12,443 bases of DNA from an uncultured Bacilli bacterium (GTDB lineage Bacteria; Bacillota_I; Bacilli_A; RF39; UBA660). Below, one piece after another: positions 1-5,435 of the stretch (its first letter is position 1; each line of letters starts with the position of its first letter). Both the position numbers and the translations under genes were made by a program. The notes under the pieces are model-generated. The model saw nothing but the letters and a program-made list of their open reading frames with translations. It was not told the origin of the DNA and did no database searches. The stretch is taken from NCBI GenBank assembly GCA_947631345.1, contig CANRKW010000023.1:1-12443 (forward strand), read 5' to 3'.

Positions 1-24
1 CTAAAAAATTTATAAAAAATAAGG

Positions 25-59
25 TATAATAGAAGTAAAAGATAGATTATTCATCTATC
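25..59 (+). promoter_or_regulatory. Probable -10 box and 5' leader hairpin upstream of the DUF4234 gene
   Basis: TATAAT at 25-30 is preceded by GG, the same context as the -10 before cpsC. No good -35 is visible because the window begins too close. Transcription would start near 37. Just after it, GATAGAT (41-47) and ATCTATC (53-59) form a perfect 7-bp stem with a 5-base loop. There is no T-run after it, so it is a 5' mRNA hairpin rather than a terminator. Confidence 0.45.
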
Positions 60-65
60 TCTTGA

Positions 66-506
66 CTGAACTGTAACTGTTCTAAATGTGGTTACGAAAT
101 GGATGAATCAGCTCTTGCGTGTCCAAAATGTGGAGCGCCAACAGGTGTAAAAGCAAGAGGGACTATTCAAGAAAAGGATTTAGCCATTTGTGTAATTTTA
201 TCAATTATAACTTGTGGCATCTATGCAATTTATTGGTTTATTACAATGACTGATGATTCAAAAACTCTATATGACGATAACACTGCAGGTGGTGCATTAG
301 CTTTTGTTTATACATTGTTATCTTGTGGTATTTATAGCATTTATTGGAACTATAAAATAGGTAAAAGAATGTATGAAGCAGGAAAAAATGCTGGAGTAAA
401 TATTAGTGATAATTCAGTATTATATTTAATCTTATCAATATTTGGACTTAGTATAATTACTTATTGTTTAGTCCAAAGCGATTTAAATAGACTTGCAAAT
501 CAATAA
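66..506 (+). CDS. Zinc-ribbon DUF4234 membrane protein, 5' end uncertain
   Basis: Small membrane protein of unknown function. The reading frame upstream of ATG 99 encodes CSKC, and CPKC follows after it, so together they make a four-cysteine zinc ribbon. The body is DUF4234-like, with three hydrophobic segments (about residues 28-49, 66-86 and 106-125 counted from ATG 99). It also carries two copies of a CGIYxIYW motif, which suggests an internal duplication. Choosing ATG 99 (135 aa) cuts the first CxxC off. The frame is open only back to the stop TGA at 63-65 and offers no ATG, GTG or TTG there, only CTG at 66. No ribosome site precedes either choice. I give the extent from CTG 66 because it keeps the ribbon whole; the start is unresolved and the gene may have lost its original start codon. 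It overlaps the next gene by 14 bases. Confidence 0.7.
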   Translation: MNCNCSKCGYEMDESALACPKCGAPTGVKARGTIQEKDLAICVILSIITCGIYAIYWFITMTDDSKTLYDDNTAGGALAFVYTLLSCGIYSIYWNYKIGKRMYEAGKNAGVNISDNSVLYLILSIFGLSIITYCLVQSDLNRLANQ

Positions 507-879
507 GAAAAAAGTAATATATTATAGTATTATATTAATAGTAGTATCTTTAGTATATTACTTTTTAAATCACAAATATAATATTGAAATACCATGTTTA
601 TTTCACAAAATAACTAATTTGTACTGTCCAGGATGTGGAATCACAAGAATGATTTTCTCAATAATTGAATTAGATTTCTATCAAGCATTTAGATATAACC
701 CATTATTATTTATACTCTTAGTATGTTATTTAATTATTAAACTTATAGAAATAATTAGAAAGAAAAAAATAGCAATAAAACCTATTTACTCATATTATCT
801 TTTATTTATAACAATAATTTATGGAATTTTAAGAAATATAGATGCCTTTTCATATTTAATTCCAACAGTAGTTAAATAA
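493..879 (+). CDS. DUF2752 membrane protein
   Basis: Small membrane protein of unknown function, 128 aa. The DUF2752 signature is visible: CPGCGITR at residues 45-52, followed by a hydrophobic stretch and an NP pair at 69-70 (family pattern C-P-x-C-G-x-T-R ... NP). Hydrophobic segments lie at about 8-24, 70-88 and 100-116. The start is TTG at 493, inside the end of the DUF4234 gene (14-base overlap). There is no separate ribosome site, so translation is probably coupled. In my recollection DUF2752 and zinc-ribbon DUF4234 genes are often neighbours, which fits, but no biochemical role is established. A terminator follows directly. Confidence 0.8.
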   Translation: MQINKKKVIYYSIILIVVSLVYYFLNHKYNIEIPCLFHKITNLYCPGCGITRMIFSIIELDFYQAFRYNPLLFILLVCYLIIKLIEIIRKKKIAIKPIYSYYLLFITIIYGILRNIDAFSYLIPTVVK

Positions 880-880
880 T

Positions 881-909
881 ACTGATAGCCATTTGGTCAT
901 CAGTTTTTT
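881..909 (+). terminator. Intrinsic terminator after the DUF4234-DUF2752 pair
   Basis: ACTGAT (881-886) pairs with ATCAGT (899-904). The inner arms CCA/TGG also pair around a 2-base loop, with one mismatch and one G-T pair in between. Six T follow (904-909). It begins one base after the TAA stop at 877-879. Confidence 0.85.
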
Positions 910-969
910 CTCATTTTCTTCTTGAATTTTATTTATATTTGTTATATAATCTCTAATCAAGTGTTTATA

Positions 970-1017
970 TTTATACGTTTTTCTTTTATAATTATACTAT
1001 TTTCGGCAAATTTTGCA
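970..1017 (+). promoter_or_regulatory. Possible promoter with small palindrome before the microprotein gene
   Basis: TTTATA (970-975) and TATACT (993-998) are 17 bases apart and are a reasonable sigma-A pair, with 4/6 and 5/6 matches. Transcription from here would give a leader of about 50 bases. That leader contains the inverted repeat GCAAATTTTGC (1006-1016), which could be a binding site. An alternative pair, TTGCAT 1013-1018 with TTTAAT 1035-1040, would start the RNA inside the ribosome site and is less likely. Confidence 0.35.
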
Positions 1018-1045
1018 TAAAAATTAGTATATTATTTAATAATAC

Positions 1046-1052
1046 AAGGAGG
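1046..1052 (+). promoter_or_regulatory. Strong ribosome binding site for the microprotein
   Basis: AAGGAGG, six bases before ATG 1059. It is the main evidence that this very short frame is translated. Confidence 0.8.
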
Positions 1053-1058
1053 CTATAT

Positions 1059-1154
1059 ATGTTAATAGGTATAATTATCTCTATACTTTTACTTTTTATG
1101 TACTGCTCTTTAGTAGTATCTAGTAGATGTGATAAAAATGATAAAAAGAAATAA
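1059..1154 (+). CDS. Single-pass membrane microprotein, 31 aa
   Basis: I do not recognise a family. The open frame has 31 codons from ATG 1059 to TAA 1152-1154. It is preceded by a near-perfect ribosome site, AAGGAGG at 1046-1052, six bases from the ATG and one of the best in the window. Residues 2-21 are almost all hydrophobic (begins MLIGIIISILLLF, then MYCSLVV) and form one membrane span. The tail carries a cysteine and ends in DKNDKKK, so the positive-inside rule puts the C terminus in the cytoplasm. It is a single gene between the terminator at 881-909 and the convergent VanZ-like gene, whose stop codon begins at the very next base. The role is unknown; small spans of this type often modulate a larger membrane protein. 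Confidence comes from the ribosome site and the composition. Confidence 0.65.
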   Translation: MLIGIIISILLLFMYCSLVVSSRCDKNDKKK

Positions 1155-1637
1155 CTATTTAATTAAACATTTATCTTTAATTTTATTAATTAAAACACCT
1201 ACAAATACACCACAAGAATCTATGAAAACATCAAAAACTCTTCCAGCTCTTCCATCAACAAATAATTGATGTGTTTCATCTGTACAAGCATAGAAAACAC
1301 ATATTATAAATGAAACTAAATATTTATGTTTTAAGTTAATAAGTGATAATATATTAATCCATAATAAACATAATATTAAGTATTCACTAAAATGCATAAC
1401 TTTTCTAAGTGGAAAATTTAATTTATCAGCAATTTTTTCTCTTTGGCTATTTGTATATAGATTATCTTTAATTTTAATTTTAACACATACTTTATCAGTA
1501 AAAGTGATTACCTTTAAAATAACATTTTTACTATTATTTCCAGAACTACTACCATTAGAGCTTGAAAACATAAAGATAACACTCATCCAAAGAATTACCA
1601 AAATAAATGATATTATAATTTTATATTTCTTTTTCAT
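1155..1637 (-). CDS. VanZ-like membrane protein
   Basis: VanZ-family integral membrane protein of about 160 aa. Family marks are all present: FSSS after the first membrane span (about 24), RKVMHFSEY at 78-86, YACTDETHQ at 117-124, then DGRAGRVFD and a DxCG near 140. Hydrophobic spans are at about 6-24, 84-100, 106-118 and 138-152. The prototype VanZ gives low-level teicoplanin resistance by an unknown mechanism; most chromosomal homologues are uncharacterised, so this is not a resistance call. The frame is open back to a GTG at 1661, but a TATAAT sits at 1670-1665 (-), so RNA would start near that GTG. I prefer the ATG giving MKKK at 1637. No clear ribosome site is seen for any choice, unusual in this window. 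It lies 131 bases downstream of cpsB on the same strand and may be transcribed with it. Confidence 0.85.
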   Translation of the reverse strand: MKKKYKIIISFILVILWMSVIFMFSSSNGSSSGNNSKNVILKVITFTDKVCVKIKIKDNLYTNSQREKIADKLNFPLRKVMHFSEYLILCLLWINILSLINLKHKYLVSFIICVFYACTDETHQLFVDGRAGRVFDVFIDSCGVFVGVLINKIKDKCLIK

Positions 1638-1664
1638 ACGCATCAGTAATAAGTATAACACTAA

Positions 1665-1670
1665 ATTATA
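1665..1670 (-). promoter_or_regulatory. Possible -10 box for the VanZ-like gene
   Basis: A perfect TATAAT on the minus strand, about 28 bases before the preferred ATG. The expected -35 position is only weakly similar to consensus, in a very A+T-rich stretch, so chance is a real alternative. Confidence 0.3.
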
Positions 1671-1767
1671 AAAACATTAAATTATATTAAAATATTTTAC
1701 TAAAATTTTACAAAATCTTAAAATTACAATTACAAAATTAAAAAAAGACAAATTTTAAAATTCATCT

Positions 1768-2541
1768 TTATCTAAACATTCTTTCAATAAAATTATCTTT
1801 ACCAATTATTTTATAAGATTTCACTTCTTTATTATTAATAACTTTTTCTATATTTTTGTCTATTAAATCATTAACCATATTTTTATCTTTAGTTAATTCT
1901 TCTAATAAAGGTATTAAATCTTTTAATTTAGAATAACTATTTTCTTCACTATGATGTACGTCACTTCCTAAAAAATGAATCATATGTCTTTTAAGCATTA
2001 ACTTAAGTGTTTTTTCTGATTTTTTACCCCATTTACCATATAAAGAGGCAAAATTTCCTTGAAATAGTACACCCATATTTATTAATTCTTCAAATACTTT
2101 AGTGTTTTTATAATATAAATATCTTTCAGGATGTACAATTATTACTTTGTATCCTTTTTCTTGTAAACTATAAATATAATCTTTTAAATTAGTAAATTCT
2201 TTATTAAATGGAAGTTCAATTAATAAGTATTTACTATTATTAATTGTACATATCTTATTAATTTCTAAATTATAAAATAAATCTTCATCTATTGCTATTT
2301 CATTAGCTAAATATATATTTATTTTAATATCTGTTTTTTTTAATTCACTTTTTAAATTTTCAAACACCTTTTTTTTATTTTCGTTATTACAAGTAAAACC
2401 ATTTATTTTTCTATAATGTGGAGTTAACACAATATCAGTATATCCATTATCATATGCTTTTTTTAATATTCTGATACTTTCTTCTAGGCTTAAAGCACCA
2501 TCATCTATACCATATAATATATGTGAATGTATATCTTTCAT
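1768..2541 (-). CDS. cpsB: PHP-type protein-tyrosine phosphatase, CpsB family
   Basis: Manganese-dependent phosphotyrosine phosphatase of the PHP superfamily that removes phosphate from the CpsD kinase tail, in the cytoplasm. At 257 aa it has normal length. Metal ligands are visible: DIHSHIL then GIDDG at residues 3-15, H42 in TPHY, E81 in NEIAI, H137 in VIIVHPERY, and the closing LGSDVHH (D194, H196). The ELPF at 109-112 and the QGN segment near 161 are also typical. The ATG shares one base with the TAA of cpsD (TAATG), so translation is coupled. It is the last gene of cpsC-cpsD-cpsB, the order seen in lactobacillus-type eps loci (adaptor, kinase, phosphatase); streptococcal cps loci place the phosphatase first. 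All motifs are intact. Names such as wzh, epsD or ywqE are used for the same family. Confidence 0.93.
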   Translation of the reverse strand: MKDIHSHILYGIDDGALSLEESIRILKKAYDNGYTDIVLTPHYRKINGFTCNNENKKKVFENLKSELKKTDIKINIYLANEIAIDEDLFYNLEINKICTINNSKYLLIELPFNKEFTNLKDYIYSLQEKGYKVIIVHPERYLYYKNTKVFEELINMGVLFQGNFASLYGKWGKKSEKTLKLMLKRHMIHFLGSDVHHSEENSYSKLKDLIPLLEELTKDKNMVNDLIDKNIEKVINNKEVKSYKIIGKDNFIERMFR

Positions 2542-3233
2542 TATTTTTTATGTCCTTCACTTGTATAATAATTAGAGTAATAAGGATTATCTTTAGAGTC
2601 TATTTGATTTAAAACTGCATATATCTTTTTAGTTCCTACATTTTCTAACGATTTTTTAGATTTAGAAACTGATTCTAATTTAGTATCTTTATGTTTTACT
2701 GCTAAAAGTACTAAATCTGCATAAGTTGAAACAACTAGTGAATCATTTAGTCCTAATACTGGTGGACAGTCAAGTATTATTATGTCATATTCTTTTTTTA
2801 GTTTATCTATTATACTTTTACATTTTTTAGTGCTTAAAAGTTCACTAGGATTAGATGGATAAGGTCCAGTAGGAATTATAGATAGATTTTTTATTTTAGT
2901 TTGTTTTATGTATTTATGATAGTTATCTTCCCACTTTTTATCTATAAGTAAATTAGAAAATCCTTCATCATCTTCACAATTTATTCCAAATATTTTATTT
3001 TGTTTTCCTTTTCTTAAATCACAATCTATTATTAAAACTTTTTCATCATTTAAAGCATATGCACCTGCTAAATTTGCTGATAAAAAGCTTTTGCCTTCTC
3101 CAGGATATGAAGAAGTAGTCATAATAACATTTATATTATCATCTACTGAAGAAAATTTAATATTGGTCATTAATCTTTTAATTTCTTCACTAAATGATGA
3201 ATAAGGTCTTTCTATAATAATTAATTCATTCAT
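2541..3233 (-). CDS. cpsD: BY-kinase (CpsD/CapB family tyrosine kinase)
   Basis: Cytoplasmic ATPase half of a bacterial tyrosine kinase that needs CpsC for activation and autophosphorylates on a C-terminal tyrosine cluster. The 230 aa length is typical. Walker A is SSYPGEGKS with K48 at 41-49; Walker A' is VLIIDCDLRKG with D70 and D72; Walker B is DIIILDCPP with D155. The tail has NPYYSNYYTSEG at about 216-227, giving four tyrosines as the likely phosphoacceptors. That tail is shorter than in many streptococcal homologues. Only two bases separate it from the TAG of cpsC, and its own stop overlaps the cpsB start, so all three are translated as one unit. Expected role: control of chain length or export of an envelope polysaccharide, or phosphorylation of other envelope targets. 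The substrate cannot be read from this window. Confidence 0.93.
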   Translation of the reverse strand: MNELIIIERPYSSFSEEIKRLMTNIKFSSVDDNINVIMTTSSYPGEGKSFLSANLAGAYALNDEKVLIIDCDLRKGKQNKIFGINCEDDEGFSNLLIDKKWEDNYHKYIKQTKIKNLSIIPTGPYPSNPSELLSTKKCKSIIDKLKKEYDIIILDCPPVLGLNDSLVVSTYADLVLLAVKHKDTKLESVSKSKKSLENVGTKKIYAVLNQIDSKDNPYYSNYYTSEGHKK

Positions 3234-3235
3234 AT

Positions 3236-3907
3236 CTATACACTCTTTCTTCTTTTGTACAATGGAATATTACCAAGTACTGTAATTTTTAATTTTTCTT
3301 CTAATTCTTCACTACTCTTAATTGATGTATCAAAGTAATATACAACAAATATTATTAGAAATGAAATAACAATTCCAACTAAACCACATATTGTTAAGTC
3401 TCTTACTATATGTATATTAAAAGGTGATTCTTCTACTTCAGCAGTTTCAAATATATATACATTTTGTAAGTCATATATATTTACTATTTCTTTTTTAAAT
3501 GCAGCCGCGATTGTATTAGCAAGATTAGTAGCAAGTCTTGCATTTTCGTTATTAACAGTTATTTTAATTATTTCTGTGTTATCTTCACTAGTTACTGATA
3601 TACTATTTGCAATATCTTCATAAGTCATATCAAGTTGTAGTTTATCAATAGCTTCATTTACTACTTTTTTACTTTTGATTATCCAACTATAAGTTGATAC
3701 TAAATTACGTGATAATGTTAAATCTCCTTGAGTAACTTGTGTATTTTGTTGAACTAGTATTACTGTAGTTTCTCCTTTATATAATGGTTTTCTAATAAAA
3801 AATAAATAACCAGAACCTAAAACTAATACCAATAATACTATGATTATCATTATTGGAATCTTTTTTATAAAATAGTTAAAAAGATCCTTTAAATTCAATT
3901 CTTCCAT
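3236..3907 (-). CDS. cpsC: Wzz/CpsC-family membrane adaptor of the tyrosine kinase
   Basis: Membrane protein that activates CpsD and takes part in setting polysaccharide length. At 223 aa it fits the Gram-positive CpsC form, lacking the fused kinase domain of Wzc. Residues 1-16 are cytoplasmic, followed by a membrane span at about 17-38. An outside loop rich in Wzz-type beta/alpha segments follows (LVSTYSWIIKSKKVV near 69-83, then an ITV-NNENARLATNLAN stretch). The second span is at about 171-192. A short cytoplasmic tail ends in YKRRKSV, the region that touches the kinase. The start is supported by GGAGGG five bases upstream (minus strand of 3913-3918). It is first in the operon, with its own promoter. 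Confidence 0.92.
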   Translation of the reverse strand: MEELNLKDLFNYFIKKIPIMIIIVLLVLVLGSGYLFFIRKPLYKGETTVILVQQNTQVTQGDLTLSRNLVSTYSWIIKSKKVVNEAIDKLQLDMTYEDIANSISVTSEDNTEIIKITVNNENARLATNLANTIAAAFKKEIVNIYDLQNVYIFETAEVEESPFNIHIVRDLTICGLVGIVISFLIIFVVYYFDTSIKSSEELEEKLKITVLGNIPLYKRRKSV

Positions 3908-3912
3908 ATTTT

Positions 3913-3937
3913 CCCTCCATTTGGCGAGTGTATTATA
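3913..3937 (-). promoter_or_regulatory. cpsC promoter -10 and ribosome site
   Basis: On the minus strand TATAAT (3937-3932) follows GG, and GGAGGG (3918-3913) stands five bases before the cpsC ATG. The -35 position (TTTCTT, 17 bases upstream) is poor. The leader would be only about 20 bases. Confidence 0.6.
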
Positions 3938-3948
3938 CCATAGATTTA

Positions 3949-3977
3949 TAAAAAAAGAAACACATTTTTGTGATTTT
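3949..3977 (-). terminator. Weak intrinsic terminator after the InlB-repeat gene
   Basis: Read on the minus strand, CACA and TGTG enclose AAAA, flanked by partly pairing AAAT/TTTC, then seven T. The stem is short and A+T-rich, so termination may be partial and some RNA may run into cpsC. Confidence 0.4.
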
Positions 3978-5385
3978 ATCCTATGATTAATGTATAATCA
4001 TTTAAAAAACCATCTTCAAATGCTTTCCCGCCTATTAATTCTACGCTAAGTTTTGCACTTCTTCCACTAAATCTGTTATGAGTTACAGTAGTTACATTAC
4101 CGCTTATGCCCATACTATTTAAGAGTTTATTCCCAAAAGATAATAGTGATATATTACTAGCACTTAAAGAAGCTAACTCTCCTCTTGAAATTCTACTTAC
4201 ACTTCCATCAGATAAATGAATTACTAAATTTGCTAAATATTGATTACTTGCAAGCACACTCATCGCGTCTTTTAGTCCAGTACCACTTCCTCCACCTATA
4301 TGTGAATTATCATATACTACACTTGCAATAGTTTTATCAGCATAGCTAGATTTGTAGGAACAATATATATTATGAGTATCTTTATCAAAAGAAACACTAT
4401 ATAATTTAATTAAACCTACACTTCTATATGAATTATTATCCATATATTCTTTAGTTACTATATTATCACTTGTGAAATTAACAACAAAACTGTTATTTGA
4501 GGCTAAATAAAAGTATTCACTATTAATTATAAATGTCACATTTAAGCTTTTATTATAGAGTGAACTTAAGTTTCTTTCGTTAAATTCTAAGTTAGATGTA
4601 TTAGTTAAATCAGTAAACAACCTATTAATAACATCACTGCTTTCATTAGAATTATTAATTATGTATAAGTTTCCATTATAGTTTATTTCTATTCTTATTA
4701 TATCATCTCTATTTATAATAGTATTTGTAGTACTTTTAATAGAATCTAATATACTATTTATTTTATTATTAACACCAATTATATTTACATTAATGTTACT
4801 TCCATCAAAATAAGTACTAAACAATATACTATTATTTATATAATTATATATGTATTCACTTATATTTATTCCTTTTATTTCATTAGTTTTTTCCCATTTA
4901 GCAGTAAGTGTTATATTACTAGTTATTTCTTTATCAAAATCAAAAACCTCATCATTATAATACCAACCCAGAAAATTATAACCAGCCTTAGTTGGATCTA
5001 TTATTTTATTTACTTTTGTATTATATTCAATTGGAACTTTTGTAATATTACCAAATCCATCATCAAATAATACGTAATTTGAAAATTCTTCCCATCTTGC
5101 TTCTAAAACTAAGTTATTTTTTATTTTAGTTTTGTTATCATATTTTGTATTACCACTAAACCATCCTAAAAAACTAAATCCGAGTTTATTTAATGTTTCT
5201 AACTCTAATATACCATTATATTTTACTATTTCTTCTTTATATAACTCATTATCTACTAAAAATTTAACACTAAATTCACTATTTATAAGTTTGTTATATT
5301 TATAATATATAATAAAACCAAGTACAAGTAATATAATTATTGTAATTATTATTTTAAATATTTTAAATCCTATCTTTTTTTTCAT
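3976..5385 (-). CDS. Membrane-anchored protein with two InlB/Flg_new-type repeats
   Basis: Function unknown. The protein is 469 aa from the chosen ATG. A cytoplasmic MKKKIGFKIFK is followed by one membrane span (about 12-29), with the rest outside. Two tandem repeats of the Listeria-Bacteroides (InlB B-repeat, Flg_new) kind lie at about 38-99 and 104-165. Each has GFxFLGW or GYNFLGW and ends in ARW or AKW. Residues 170-355 are rich in Asn, Ser and Ile and match nothing I know. The last ~110 residues differ in composition, with far less Lys and Asn, more Ser, Gly, Ala and Leu, and a GGGSGTG segment. There is no LPxTG sorting signal, so the N-terminal span is the anchor. The frame is open to TTG 5406, but that codon overlaps a good -10 box. 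ATG 5385, with AGGGA upstream, is the better start. Confidence 0.75.
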   Translation of the reverse strand: MKKKIGFKIFKIIITIIILLVLGFIIYYKYNKLINSEFSVKFLVDNELYKEEIVKYNGILELETLNKLGFSFLGWFSGNTKYDNKTKIKNNLVLEARWEEFSNYVLFDDGFGNITKVPIEYNTKVNKIIDPTKAGYNFLGWYYNDEVFDFDKEITSNITLTAKWEKTNEIKGINISEYIYNYINNSILFSTYFDGSNINVNIIGVNNKINSILDSIKSTTNTIINRDDIIRIEINYNGNLYIINNSNESSDVINRLFTDLTNTSNLEFNERNLSSLYNKSLNVTFIINSEYFYLASNNSFVVNFTSDNIVTKEYMDNNSYRSVGLIKLYSVSFDKDTHNIYCSYKSSYADKTIASVVYDNSHIGGGSGTGLKDAMSVLASNQYLANLVIHLSDGSVSRISRGELASLSASNISLLSFGNKLLNSMGISGNVTTVTHNRFSGRSAKLSVELIGGKAFEDGFLNDYTLIIG

Positions 5386-5406
5386 ATTAATTTCATTCCC
5401 TAACAA

Positions 5407-5435
5407 ATTATAGCAAAAATTTTATACCTAGTCTA
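5407..5435 (-). promoter_or_regulatory. Promoter for the InlB-repeat gene, overlapping the end of the SNF2 gene
   Basis: On the minus strand, TAGACT (5435-5430; 4/6 to TTGACA) is followed by a 17-base spacer and TATAAT (5412-5407). A TG one base before the -10 makes it an extended -10. RNA would start near 5400, about 15 bases before ATG 5385. The -35 covers the TAG stop of the SNF2 gene. Confidence 0.55.

Noticed and set aside
1158..1194. Inverted repeat TTTAATTAA / TTAATTAAA as a shared terminator for the convergent microprotein and VanZ-like genes
   Set aside because: It is pure A+T with a loop of 19 bases inside the VanZ-like coding region and lacks a T-run in the right place.
1155..1637. 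Glycopeptide resistance locus
   Set aside because: Only a VanZ-like gene is present; VanH, VanA-type ligase, VanX and VanRS are absent, and lone VanZ-like genes are common in Bacillota.
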